Below the pieces are notes generated by a model. The model was not told the DNA's origin and did not search any database. It worked only from the letters and a program-made list of their open reading frames with translations. The translations under genes and the position numbers were made by a program. A stretch of DNA of 22,163 bases from Gammaproteobacteria bacterium HGW-Gammaproteobacteria-14. GTDB lineage: Bacteria > Pseudomonadota > Gammaproteobacteria > Pseudomonadales > Alcanivoracaceae. Location of the stretch: the NCBI GenBank assembly GCA_002840115.1, contig PGZG01000006.1, positions 1 to 22,163 on the forward strand, given 5' to 3'. How positions within the stretch are numbered: position 1 is the stretch's first letter; each line of letters starts with the position of its first letter. This document shows, one piece after another, positions 7,171 to 15,424 of this stretch.

Positions 7171-10100
7171 TCAATACTGCAGGGTTACTGCCTGATTGCC
7201 AAATCGGCCCCGCAGATCCTCCAACAGTGCCTCTTCCGGCGCCACACGCCAGTCCTCCCCCAGGGTCATCATGCCGCAGCCTAAAGGATGCGACAGCTGA
7301 AGTGCGACGGGACAATTGCCCCCGCGATAGGGAGTGAGCAACTGCCGTAGCTGAGTGGTCAACTCATCACCAACAGGCACCTTCAGCAACAAACGGCGTG
7401 CGAACTGCTCCCGCGCCCGGCGCATATCCATAATCTCTTCCGCCAATACGGAGATTACCATTTCCCCATCGCTCTGCGGGCGACGACGCACCGCTCCTCG
7501 AATAATCAGCACCACATCCTGCTGCAGCATATCGCCATACTGACGGTACACATCACCAAATACGGACACCTCCATGCGACCGGTTTTATCATCCAGCGTG
7601 ATAAACGCCATGCGCTCACCACTTTGTTTGCTTTTGGTTTGTCGCAACTGGACCACCTGGCCAGCAATCAGTGCAAGCTCACCCTTCGCGGTGGGCTGAA
7701 GACTATTAATACGACTGCTCACCATATGCCGCAGCTCTGATTCAAACTGATCGATCGGGTGACCGGTCAGAAACAGGCCCAGAGTATCTTTTTCTCCCTG
7801 CAGACGAATATCGTCACGCCAGACGCGGGCCACCTGCCACGCCACTTCCGTTACAGACTCATCCTCGCCACCGCCAAACATATCGGCGATACCGGCCTCC
7901 GCATTACGCGCATCCTGCTCTGCCGCTTGCTGCGCATCTGACAGGGTTGCCATCAAGGTAGCACGATCATCCACCGTACGCTGCGGACCCAATTGATCCA
8001 ATGCACCCGCACGAATCAACGCCTCCAGCGAGCGGCGGTTAACTTTACGCAAATCAATACGCCGACAGAAATCAAACATGTCGGCAAAACCACCGCCCTC
8101 ATCTCTGGCTTGAACAATCGCTTCAATGGGCGCCTCACCTAACCCCTTGATCGCGCCTAAACCATACACAATATGACCTTCGGCATTGGCCGTGAATCGA
8201 AAGCCGCAGCTATTCACATCCGGTGGCAACACCTTAAGGCCCATGTGGCGGCACTCATCAATAAAGGTCACAACCTTGTCGGTGTTATGCATTTCTGCCG
8301 AGATAACTGCGGCCATAAACTCCGCAGGATAATGAGCTTTTAACCAGGCTGTCTGATACGCCACCAAAGCATAGGCCGCCGAGTGGGATTTGTTAAAACC
8401 GTAACCGGCAAACTTTTCCACCAAGTCAAAAATCTTGATGGCAAGATCAGGATTAACCCCCTTACTCTGGGCGCCGGATTGGAAAAACTCTCGCTGTTTT
8501 TCCATTTCCTCTAACTTCTTTTTACCCATGGCGCGACGTAATAAATCCGCGCCACCCAGTGAGTAACCCGCTAGTTCCTGAGCAATCTGCATGACCTGCT
8601 CCTGATACAGAATCACACCATAGGTAGGCTCAAGAATGGGCTTTAACCACTCATGTTGATATTGCGGGTCAGGATAGGCCAATGGCTCACGGCCATGTTT
8701 GCGGTTAATAAAATTATCCACCATCCCGGACTCTAGCGGTCCGGGACGATACAGCGCCACCAATGCAATAATATCTTCAAAGACATCCGGACGGAGCTTG
8801 CGAATCAAGCCCTTCATGCCTTCAGATTCAAGCTGAAAAACCGCCGTGGTTTCTCCGCTCTTCAGCAAATCAAAACTGGCCTTGTCCTCTAGCGGGATAC
8901 GGGTAATATCCACCGGCTCTTTACCCTCGGGGACAATCCGGGCATTAATCGCTTTCACCGCCCAGTCGATAATGGTCAGCGTTTTTAAACCGAGGAAATC
9001 GAATTTCACCAGCCCGGCAGCTTCGACATCATCCTTGTCATACTGGGTGAGCAGATTCTCACCCTGATCGTCACAATGCAGCGGCGCAAAATCCGTTAAC
9101 TTGCCAGGAGCAATCACCACGCCGCCGGCATGCTTACCAACATTACGAGTTAACCCTTCCAGCTTGAGCGCCATCTCCCAGATTTCGCGCACAGAGTCTC
9201 CATCGCCGCCAGGGCTTGCGAGAAAATCTCGCAGCGGCTCTTCTTCCTCCAAAGCTTTTTCCAGCGTCATGCCCGGCGTCGTCGGAATCATCTTCGATAG
9301 CCGGTCCGCCAAACCATAGGGCTTACCCTGCACCCGGGCAACATCACGCACCACCGCCTTCGCCGCCATGGAGCCAAACGTGATAATCTGCCCCACCGCT
9401 TCGCGACCATATTTATCCGCAACGTACTGAATTACTCGATCCCGTTTTTCCATACAGAAATCGACATCGAAATCCGGCATGGATACTCGTTCCGGGTTCA
9501 AGAATCGCTCGAACAGCAAGTCATATTCGATGGGATCAAGATCGGTAATTTCCAACGCATAAGCCACCAATGAACCAGCACCGGAACCACGTCCAGGCCC
9601 CACTGGAACATCATTAGCTTTTGCCCAACGAATAAAATCAGAAACAATCAGGAAGTAACCTGGAAACCCCATCTGATTAATAACATTCAGCTCAAACTCA
9701 AGTCTGTCATCGTATTCCTTGCGCCGCTCGGGAAATTCTGGAGAGCTGGTATCAAACAAGGCTGACAGCCGAACATTCAGCCCCTCGCGAGCCTCCTGCT
9801 CAAGAAACTGAGCAATAGTCTGTCCTTCGGGTGTCGGGAAATCCGGCAGGAAGTTCTTACCCAGCGTAATATCGAGAGTACAGCGGCGAGCAATTTCAAC
9901 ACTGTTAGCTAACGCTTCCGGTAAATCGCTAAACAGCGCCTGCATTTCGTCAGCGGACTTGAGATATTGCTGATTACTATAACGTCGCGGTCGGCGAGGA
10001 TCGTCAATAGCCGTGCTGTCGTGAATACATACCCGTGCCTCGTGGGCATCAAAGTCATCAACGTCAATGAAGCGCACATCATTGGTTGCTACCAGAGGCA

Positions 10101-10677
10101 GTGACAAGGATTCTGCCAATGCGACGCTGGCATGCAAACAGAGCTCGTCTCCTGGGCGCTCCGTACGCTGTACCTCAAGGTAGAAGCGGCCCGGAAAGTA
10201 GCCGCTCAACTCACGAGCGATTGTCGTCGCATCTTCAGCTTTACCGGCCAACAATAACTGACCAAGCTCGCTGTGACGGGCAGCAGACAAAACAATCAGG
10301 CCTTCATTCAACTCTGCAAGCCACTCACGACGCACCAGCGGCTTGCCGCGCTGCTGATTGTGCTGCCAGGCTCGGGACATCAGCAGCACCAGGTTACGGT
10401 AACCCTGCTCGTTCTGAACCAGGAAACATAGGGGGGCAGGGTCTTCAATAATCTGGCTCTCGATCCAAAGATCTGCGCCGACAATGGGTTTAATCCCGGC
10501 ACCTTCAGCGGCCCGATAAAATTTGATCAAACCAAAAAAGTTGGAATCGTCGGTGACTGCCACGGCGGGCATGCCAAGGGCCGCACAACGCTTCACCAGT
10601 GCCTTGACCCGCACCACCCCATCCACCAGCGAATAGTCAGTGTGCACACGCAGGTGAATAAATCCGGGCTGGCTCAT
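7171..10677 (-). CDS. dnaE: DNA polymerase III alpha subunit (replicative polymerase)
   Basis: DnaE is the catalytic subunit of the chromosomal replicase. The 1168 residues match the proteobacterial DnaE1 type (E. coli 1160). Order of parts: an N-terminal PHP domain (FIHLRVHTDYSLVDG; GIKPIVGADLW), then the C-family polymerase palm with VPVGPGRGSGAGSLVAYAL, catalytic PDFDVDF near residue 400 and VKFDFLGLKTL, the fingers with HAGGVVIAPG and DLLRRAMGKKK, a helix-hairpin-helix region, and an OB fold at about 995-1080 (IAGQVVQLRQTKSKQSGERMAF). The beta-clamp contact corresponding to QADMF of E. coli reads IADMF at 930-934. ATG at 10677 has GGGAG six bases upstream. It lies 39 bases after rnhB and ends in TGA. 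No other polymerase subunit is nearby. Confidence 0.98.
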   Translation of the reverse strand: MSQPGFIHLRVHTDYSLVDGVVRVKALVKRCAALGMPAVAVTDDSNFFGLIKFYRAAEGAGIKPIVGADLWIESQIIEDPAPLCFLVQNEQGYRNLVLLMSRAWQHNQQRGKPLVRREWLAELNEGLIVLSAARHSELGQLLLAGKAEDATTIARELSGYFPGRFYLEVQRTERPGDELCLHASVALAESLSLPLVATNDVRFIDVDDFDAHEARVCIHDSTAIDDPRRPRRYSNQQYLKSADEMQALFSDLPEALANSVEIARRCTLDITLGKNFLPDFPTPEGQTIAQFLEQEAREGLNVRLSALFDTSSPEFPERRKEYDDRLEFELNVINQMGFPGYFLIVSDFIRWAKANDVPVGPGRGSGAGSLVAYALEITDLDPIEYDLLFERFLNPERVSMPDFDVDFCMEKRDRVIQYVADKYGREAVGQIITFGSMAAKAVVRDVARVQGKPYGLADRLSKMIPTTPGMTLEKALEEEEPLRDFLASPGGDGDSVREIWEMALKLEGLTRNVGKHAGGVVIAPGKLTDFAPLHCDDQGENLLTQYDKDDVEAAGLVKFDFLGLKTLTIIDWAVKAINARIVPEGKEPVDITRIPLEDKASFDLLKSGETTAVFQLESEGMKGLIRKLRPDVFEDIIALVALYRPGPLESGMVDNFINRKHGREPLAYPDPQYQHEWLKPILEPTYGVILYQEQVMQIAQELAGYSLGGADLLRRAMGKKKLEEMEKQREFFQSGAQSKGVNPDLAIKIFDLVEKFAGYGFNKSHSAAYALVAYQTAWLKAHYPAEFMAAVISAEMHNTDKVVTFIDECRHMGLKVLPPDVNSCGFRFTANAEGHIVYGLGAIKGLGEAPIEAIVQARDEGGGFADMFDFCRRIDLRKVNRRSLEALIRAGALDQLGPQRTVDDRATLMATLSDAQQAAEQDARNAEAGIADMFGGGEDESVTEVAWQVARVWRDDIRLQGEKDTLGLFLTGHPIDQFESELRHMVSSRINSLQPTAKGELALIAGQVVQLRQTKSKQSGERMAFITLDDKTGRMEVSVFGDVYRQYGDMLQQDVVLIIRGAVRRRPQSDGEMVISVLAEEIMDMRRAREQFARRLLLKVPVGDELTTQLRQLLTPYRGGNCPVALQLSHPLGCGMMTLGEDWRVAPEEALLEDLRGRFGNQAVTLQY

Positions 10678-10716
10678 GTTATCTCCCGAAACCGATGATT
10701 AAGGTGTCAATCTTCG

Positions 10717-11361
10717 TTAGCGCGCGGCAGCATCAAGACTGCGGGCCACGGGGCCAAACGAGCGGCGATGCTCTGGCAACGGACCCAGCCGCGCCAGCAC
10801 CGCCAAATGCTCCGCCGTAGGATAGCCTTTATGGCGGTCAAAACCGTAGTCTGGATGTCGCTGATGCAACTGCACCATTTCTTCGTCGCGGGCCACCTTG
10901 GCAAGGATGGAAGCGGCACTGATAGCAGGTATCCGGCGATCACCTTTCACCACCGCTTCCGCTGGGCAGCCAAACTCTGTCACTCGATTGCCGTCAACCA
11001 ACACCGCGCCGGGCATTATTGGTAATCCGGCCACCGCCCTGCGCATGGCCAGTAAAGTGGCGTGAAAAATATTGAGCTGATCAATCTCTTCAGGCTCTGC
11101 GCGACCGAAACTGAACGCAAGCGCGCACTCTCTGATTTGTATCGCCAGCTCCTCTCGGCGCTTTTGCGACAGCATCTTACTGTCCGCCAACCCATCAACC
11201 GGGCATGCCGGGTCCAAAATCACAGCGGCAGTTACTACCGCCCCCACTAACGGTCCTCTACCCACCTCATCAACACCCGCAATAGTCATGCCGGGTTGCC
11301 AATAGAACGCTGTGGGCAGAAACGGCGCGACTCCGGGATACTCGGCAAAGGGGTAAGTCAT
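10717..11361 (-). CDS. rnhB: Ribonuclease HII
   Basis: RnhB cuts RNA in RNA-DNA hybrids and removes single ribonucleotides from DNA. The 214-residue protein has the signature AGVDEVGRGPLVGAVVTAAV (Asp31, Glu32), then LADSKMLSQKRRE, LNIFHATLLAMRRAV, VLVDGNR (Asp123), KGDRRIPAISAASILAKVARD (Asp141) and DYGFDRHKGYPT. Its N-terminus before the catalytic core is about a dozen residues longer than in E. coli. The long form is supported because its ATG overlaps the lpxB stop as ATGA (11358-11361), a common coupling arrangement; an alternative is Met25 just before the core. It is the last gene of the envelope run and stands 39 bases before dnaE. Confidence 0.95.
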   Translation of the reverse strand: MTYPFAEYPGVAPFLPTAFYWQPGMTIAGVDEVGRGPLVGAVVTAAVILDPACPVDGLADSKMLSQKRREELAIQIRECALAFSFGRAEPEEIDQLNIFHATLLAMRRAVAGLPIMPGAVLVDGNRVTEFGCPAEAVVKGDRRIPAISAASILAKVARDEEMVQLHQRHPDYGFDRHKGYPTAEHLAVLARLGPLPEHRRSFGPVARSLDAAAR

Positions 11362-12506
11362 GATCGTTCCAGTAAAGCCGAAACCGCTACCGCAGCGCGA
11401 TCACTGGCACTGCGTCGAAGAGTGTCATGAATAGCGTCAAAGCGCGATAACAAGGCCGCAGCACGAGCCGGATCATCCAGCCAGCGTTCCAGCTCAGCAA
11501 TCAGGTTGTTCGCCGTCATATCCCCCTGAATCAGTTCAGGAACCACTGACTCTCCGGCAAGCAGATTTGGCAGACCAACGGTATTGGTCACCGCCAGAGA
11601 GCGAGCAATCCAATAAGTAATCCAGCCAACGCGATAAGCAATGACCATCGGTCGCTTAACTAGCAACGCCTCCAGTGTTGCCGTACCGGATGCCAGCAAT
11701 ACCAGGTCCGAAGCAGCCATCGCCTCTCGACTCTGTCCGTCAATTATCGAGAGGTAAGGACGATCCCGGTCACCGCACAGTCCATCAATTTGCTGACGAC
11801 GAGCCGGATTGGCGGCGGGCACTACGAAACGGAGATCGGGACGACGGCAAGCAAGCTCATCAATTACCTGAAGGAAGGTCGGCCAGAGCATTCCCACTTC
11901 ACCACCACGACTACCGGGCAGTACACTGATCAATGTATGTTTCCCGGACAGTCCCAGCTGTCCACGCAAGGCATCAGCATCCATACGCATGGGAATACGG
12001 TCAGCTAATGGATGCCCAACAAACTCCACCGGCACATCATGGTCGCGATAAAACTGCGCTTCAAACGGCAGTAGCGCCAACATCAAATCAACACTGTCTC
12101 GAATGCCCTTAATACGGCCCTTACGCCAGGCCCAAACCGAAGGGCTTACATAATGAGCAGTGCGAATACCCGCAGCACGCAGCCGACGCTCAATAGGCAA
12201 GTTAAAATCTGGCGCGTCAATACCGATACAAACATCAGGCTGCTGATTTAGCAAAAAATCCACCAGCTGCCGACGCAGCCGAAACAGTTCCGGCAACCGC
12301 CCCAGCACTTCGGTTATGCCCATCACCGACAGGCGTTCCATGGGAAAAAAACTATGCAGCCCCTGCTCCGCCATCAGAGAGCCACCAACCCCGATAAAAC
12401 GGGCCTCGGGATAACGCTGACGCAAGGCAACCATCAAACCACTGCCAAGAATATCCCCGGACTGCTCTCCGGCGATCAGCGCAATAAGAGGCGATGATGT
12501 CGCCAT
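11358..12506 (-). CDS. lpxB: Lipid-A-disaccharide synthase (LpxB)
   Basis: LpxB, a family GT19 glycosyltransferase at the inner face of the inner membrane, condenses UDP-2,3-diacylglucosamine with lipid X to form the lipid A disaccharide. From the ATG at 12506 the protein has 382 residues, as in E. coli. Motifs: IALIAGEQSGDILGSGLM, GIDAPDFNLPIE, YVSPSVWAWRKGRI, LLPFEAQFY, FVGHPLADRIP, VLPGSRGGEVGMLWP and LASGTATLEALLVKRPMVI. The frame opens two codons earlier at a TTG (12512) that would overlap lpxA; I chose ATG, which begins two bases after the lpxA stop. There is no clear Shine-Dalgarno, consistent with coupling to lpxA. It overlaps rnhB by 4 bases. Confidence 0.96.
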   Translation of the reverse strand: MATSSPLIALIAGEQSGDILGSGLMVALRQRYPEARFIGVGGSLMAEQGLHSFFPMERLSVMGITEVLGRLPELFRLRRQLVDFLLNQQPDVCIGIDAPDFNLPIERRLRAAGIRTAHYVSPSVWAWRKGRIKGIRDSVDLMLALLPFEAQFYRDHDVPVEFVGHPLADRIPMRMDADALRGQLGLSGKHTLISVLPGSRGGEVGMLWPTFLQVIDELACRRPDLRFVVPAANPARRQQIDGLCGDRDRPYLSIIDGQSREAMAASDLVLLASGTATLEALLVKRPMVIAYRVGWITYWIARSLAVTNTVGLPNLLAGESVVPELIQGDMTANNLIAELERWLDDPARAAALLSRFDAIHDTLRRSASDRAAVAVSALLERS

Positions 12507-12508
12507 GA

Positions 12509-13276
12509 TCAACGAGTAATGCCGCGCTCCGAAGCGCGCAAGGAGTCAATGAAGCACTGTAATTCCGGCCCACCCACCATCGCTTCGAGCTGGGCCAGCG
12601 CCTGCTCTAGCGTCAAACCCTGACGGAATACTATCTTGTAGGCCTGCCGCAGCGAACTGATAACCTCTGCACTCCAACCACGCCGTCGCATACCTTCAAA
12701 ATTCATGCTCCGAGACGCAGCCGGGTTACCACCGACCATGACATAAGCGGGGATATCCTTAACCACCAGACTGCATCCCGCCGTCATGGCATAGGAGCCA
12801 ATTTTGCAGAACTGATGTACACCCGTCATGCCACCAAGAATCACGCCATTACCAATATGCACATGACCTGCAATACCAGTGGTATTAGCAAAGATATTGT
12901 CATCCCCAATCATACAGTCGTGGGCCACATGAACTCCCACCATCAACAGATTACGACTACCGATACGAGTGAGACCATTATCCTGAACCGTGCCACGATG
13001 AATGGTCACATGCTCACGAATCACATTGCCGTCACCAATTTCCAGACGGGTTGGCTCATTGCGATATTTCTTGTCCTGACACTCCGCCCCCACCGAGGCA
13101 AACTGAAAAATGCGGTTGTTACAACCAATTCGTGTCGGCCCCTGAACAACCACATGGGAAGCAATTTCGGTACCGGCACCAATCTCAACGCCCGGGCCAA
13201 TAACAGAATAAGGGCCGACACTGACGTTACCCGCCAGTCGGGCTTCAGAGTCGATAATTGCCGTTGGGTGAATCAT
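12509..13276 (-). CDS. lpxA: UDP-N-acetylglucosamine acyltransferase (LpxA)
   Basis: LpxA performs the first step of lipid A synthesis, moving a 3-hydroxyacyl chain from ACP to UDP-GlcNAc. From ATG 13276 the protein has 255 residues. It shows the left-handed beta-helix hexapeptide pattern throughout (for example IGPGVEIGAGTEI), QFASVG, NVIREHVTIHRGT and the active-site block VGVHVAHDC with His116 and catalytic His119 (E. coli His122 and His125). NPAASRSMNFEGMRRRG is shared with Pseudomonas. Gly167 aligns with E. coli Gly173, the acyl-length ruler. A GTG four codons upstream also opens the frame, but MIHPTAI is the family start and has GGAA seven bases before it. It is preceded by a 129-base gap after fabZ and followed directly by lpxB. 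Confidence 0.96.
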   Translation of the reverse strand: MIHPTAIIDSEARLAGNVSVGPYSVIGPGVEIGAGTEIASHVVVQGPTRIGCNNRIFQFASVGAECQDKKYRNEPTRLEIGDGNVIREHVTIHRGTVQDNGLTRIGSRNLLMVGVHVAHDCMIGDDNIFANTTGIAGHVHIGNGVILGGMTGVHQFCKIGSYAMTAGCSLVVKDIPAYVMVGGNPAASRSMNFEGMRRRGWSAEVISSLRQAYKIVFRQGLTLEQALAQLEAMVGGPELQCFIDSLRASERGITR

Positions 13277-13290
13277 GTCATTTTCCACAT
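13273..13290 (-). other. Five-codon open frame overlapping the lpxA start
   Basis: Just before lpxA the minus strand reads ATG TGG AAA ATG ACA TGA. Its TGA overlaps the lpxA ATG as ATGA. It would encode MWKMT. No good Shine-Dalgarno precedes it, so translation is uncertain; it may be chance or a tiny leader that couples to lpxA. Confidence 0.2.
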
Positions 13291-13320
13291 AGATGGACCG
13301 AGCGCCCGATACTTTATTTT

Positions 13321-13379
13321 CAGTAGCGTGCTACCCCGTACCTTTGCTATCTAATGTAGTGAAAGTTACTACACTACTG
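13321..13379. repeat. Cluster of small inverted repeats in the fabZ-lpxA gap
   Basis: This AT-rich stretch holds several nested GTAG/CTAC elements: GTAGC-GT-GCTAC at 13323-13334, TGTAGT-7 bases-ACTACA at 13355-13373, and outer arms CAGTAG at 13321-13326 with CTACTG at 13374-13379. No T run follows on the minus strand. It may be an operator, an RNA structure or a promoter region for lpxA. On the minus strand GTAACTT in the 13355-13373 dyad resembles a sigma-E -35 box, but I see no good matching -10. Confidence 0.4.
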
Positions 13380-13405
13380 TTGGGCGATACTCATACTGTT
13401 ATCTG

Positions 13406-13840
13406 CTAAACCTTTTTCTCGGCGACCAAAAACTCCGCGGAGGCCACCAACTGCCCATTAACCCGCGCTTCGCCAAAGAACTTCAAAATATTACGTTTCG
13501 TCGCCAAGTAGCTGGCCTTCAAAATTAGTTGGTCGCCCGGAATTACCTGCCGTTTAAAGCGCGCTTTATCAACACCGCAAAGCAGGTACATATAGCCTTC
13601 ATCCGGTCGGCGGTTCTCCGTCACGAAGCCGAGAACACCCGCCGCCTGGGCCAGAGCCTCAATAATCAATACACCCGGCATAATCGGTTCTTGCGGGAAA
13701 TGCCCATTAAAAAACGGCTCGTTAATCGAAATGTTTTTCAATGCCTCAATACTGACACCCGGCTCTATGGAGAGCACTCTATCCACCAGCAAAAACGGAT
13801 AGCGGTGCGGCAATAACTGACGAATCTGGTTGATATCCAT
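13406..13840 (-). CDS. fabZ: 3-hydroxyacyl-ACP dehydratase FabZ
   Basis: FabZ dehydrates 3-hydroxyacyl-ACP in fatty acid elongation and so competes with LpxA and LpxD for hydroxyacyl-ACP, which explains its place between them. The 144-residue hot-dog-fold protein has the family start IRQLLPHRYPFLLVDRV and the active-site block NEPFFNGHFPQEPIMPGVLIIEA with catalytic His47 and Glu61. KFFGEARVNGQLVASAEF is the usual end. The ATG at 13840 comes 21 bases after lpxD, with a weak GAG about seven bases upstream. The stop is TAG. The balance of FabZ and LpxC activity controls lipid A and phospholipid flux in E. coli; LpxC itself is not in this window. Confidence 0.96.
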   Translation of the reverse strand: MDINQIRQLLPHRYPFLLVDRVLSIEPGVSIEALKNISINEPFFNGHFPQEPIMPGVLIIEALAQAAGVLGFVTENRRPDEGYMYLLCGVDKARFKRQVIPGDQLILKASYLATKRNILKFFGEARVNGQLVASAEFLVAEKKV

Positions 13841-13861
13841 GAAAATCTCACACGCAGCAGA

Positions 13862-14893
13862 TCAATCTGCTGAATTATCATCATCAAGACGCTTTTCCAA
13901 CGCCCGAAGGCGTTTCGCCATTTCATCAAGCTGCCGAAAACGAACCGCGTTCTTGCGCCACTTATCCTGACTATCCGCTGGAATACCCGATGCATAGGTA
14001 CCCGCTTTATTCAATGACCCGGTCACCATGGTCTTACCCAGCACCTGAACCTGATCTGCCAACTGCAAATGCCCCGCAATGCCTACCTGACCCCCAAATA
14101 CGCAGAAGCGACCAATGGAGGTGCTGCCCGCCACGCCAACTTGAGCAGCAATCGCCGTGCCCTCACCGACTTGAACATTGTGGGCAATGTGCACCTGATT
14201 ATCGATGATCATACCCGCGCCAATAACGGTATCGTCGATAGCACCACGGTCAATAGTCACCCCGGCACCAATATCAACATCGTTACCAATTCGCACCGTG
14301 CCGACTTGATACACTTTGGTCCAGCCCGAGCCACTAAAGGCAAAACCGAAGCCGTCACAACCAATCACAGAGCCCGCATGAATATTAGTCCGGGCACCAA
14401 TAACAACACCATGATAAATAGTAACGTTTGGCCATATATGTACACCCTCTGCAATATGACAACCGGCACCAATAAAGGAGTTCGCCATTATCACAGAACC
14501 GGGGCCGATCTCTGCATCGGCCTCGATCACCACATTGGCACCAATACTGGCGCCTGCACCAATGATCGCAGACGAATCTATCACCGCACGGGGATGAACA
14601 CCCGGGGTGACGGGTGGAGCAATATCAAAATGCCGACTAATTTGCGCATAGGCCAGATGAGGATCCTTCACTACCAGCACTGGAACCGGCGAGAACGGCT
14701 GCTGATCCGCTCGGCACAGCACCGCAGACGCCTGAGTAGACTCTAGCCAGGAGCGGTAACGCGGATTAGCGAGAAAGCTCAGCTCGCCGGGCCGGGCCGA
14801 CTTCAAAGTACCAAGCCCGGTCACAGCGATTGAAGGGTCACCGTGTAACTCAGCACCCAGCTCTTCAGCAATGTCCCCCAGTGTGAGCACCAT
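13862..14893 (-). CDS. lpxD: UDP-3-O-(3-hydroxyacyl)glucosamine N-acyltransferase (LpxD)
   Basis: LpxD adds the second 3-hydroxyacyl chain, to the 2-amino group of the lipid A precursor. The 343 residues match the family. The N-terminal uridine-binding domain (to about 100) contains LSFLANPRYRSWL. The left-handed beta-helix follows, with many hexapeptide repeats (IGAGASIGANVVIEADAEIG), HAGSVIGCDGFGFA, IDRGAIDDTVIG and the active-site segment DNQVHIAHNV with catalytic His238 (E. coli His239). A C-terminal helix rich in Arg, Leu and Glu ends the protein. The ATG at 14893 is 10 bases after the skp stop; an AAGG overlapping the skp stop serves as Shine-Dalgarno. Order skp-lpxD-fabZ-lpxA-lpxB is the conserved one. 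Confidence 0.97.
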   Translation of the reverse strand: MVLTLGDIAEELGAELHGDPSIAVTGLGTLKSARPGELSFLANPRYRSWLESTQASAVLCRADQQPFSPVPVLVVKDPHLAYAQISRHFDIAPPVTPGVHPRAVIDSSAIIGAGASIGANVVIEADAEIGPGSVIMANSFIGAGCHIAEGVHIWPNVTIYHGVVIGARTNIHAGSVIGCDGFGFAFSGSGWTKVYQVGTVRIGNDVDIGAGVTIDRGAIDDTVIGAGMIIDNQVHIAHNVQVGEGTAIAAQVGVAGSTSIGRFCVFGGQVGIAGHLQLADQVQVLGKTMVTGSLNKAGTYASGIPADSQDKWRKNAVRFRQLDEMAKRLRALEKRLDDDNSAD

Positions 14894-14903
14894 TGGTTGC
14901 GCC

Positions 14904-15413
14904 TTACTTCATCCGATTAATGTGCTGGGTCACATCACGGGTAATATCCACGGCCTCAGAGGAAAACAGTACAGCCTGTTTGACGACGACGAGGTCATAG
15001 CCTTTCTCTGCGGCAATTTCAGCAACCGCTTGTTGCAGCTTTGGAGCCATTGTTTCCTGAAGCTCTTGCTGGCTCTGCTGCAGCCGCTGCTGAAGCATTT
15101 GCTGCAGGGAGCGGAATTCAATCATTTTCGCATCACGCTCGTCGGTAAGACGTTGCCCCTGATCGCGACTCATGGTGACACCTTCTTTCTGGAGTCGCTC
15201 TTCCAGTTTAACAATATCATCACGAAGCTTGCGCAACTTGTTTTCCTGTCCCTGCATATCAGACTGAAATTTGGTGATTCGAGCTTTAACATCTTGTGTT
15301 TCCGCTAAAGCCATATCTGGATCCACCACCACAATTTTCAACTCCGCAACTGCCAACATCGGCACTAGCAAGAATGCAGCCACAAGCGTTTTCATTACTT
15401 TTGTCATTTTCAT
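14904..15413 (-). CDS. skp: Periplasmic chaperone Skp (OmpH)
   Basis: Skp is a trimeric periplasmic chaperone that keeps outer-membrane proteins soluble on the way to the Bam complex. The 169-residue protein has a signal peptide (basic MKMTKVMK, hydrophobic core, cleavage predicted after AVA at residue 23). The mature part starts with a beta strand, ELKIVVVDPDMALAE. A long charged, Gln- and Leu-rich helical region at about 45-125 forms the tentacles (LRKLRDDIVKLEERLQKEG, then QQMLQQRLQQSQQELQE). A C-terminal beta strand region, KGYDLVVVKQAVLF, completes the fold. The ATG at 15413 has AGGAG eight bases upstream, partly inside the bamA stop. It lies 11 bases after bamA, its partner in function. 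Confidence 0.95.
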   Translation of the reverse strand: MKMTKVMKTLVAAFLLVPMLAVAELKIVVVDPDMALAETQDVKARITKFQSDMQGQENKLRKLRDDIVKLEERLQKEGVTMSRDQGQRLTDERDAKMIEFRSLQQMLQQRLQQSQQELQETMAPKLQQAVAEIAAEKGYDLVVVKQAVLFSSEAVDITRDVTQHINRMK

Positions 15414-15424
15414 TCTCTACTCTC

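Noticed and set aside
14069..14746. A 225-codon plus-strand open frame opposite lpxD
   Set aside because: Codon-aligned shadow of lpxD; its Asn/Thr-rich repeats are the complement of the hexapeptide repeat codons, not a real protein.
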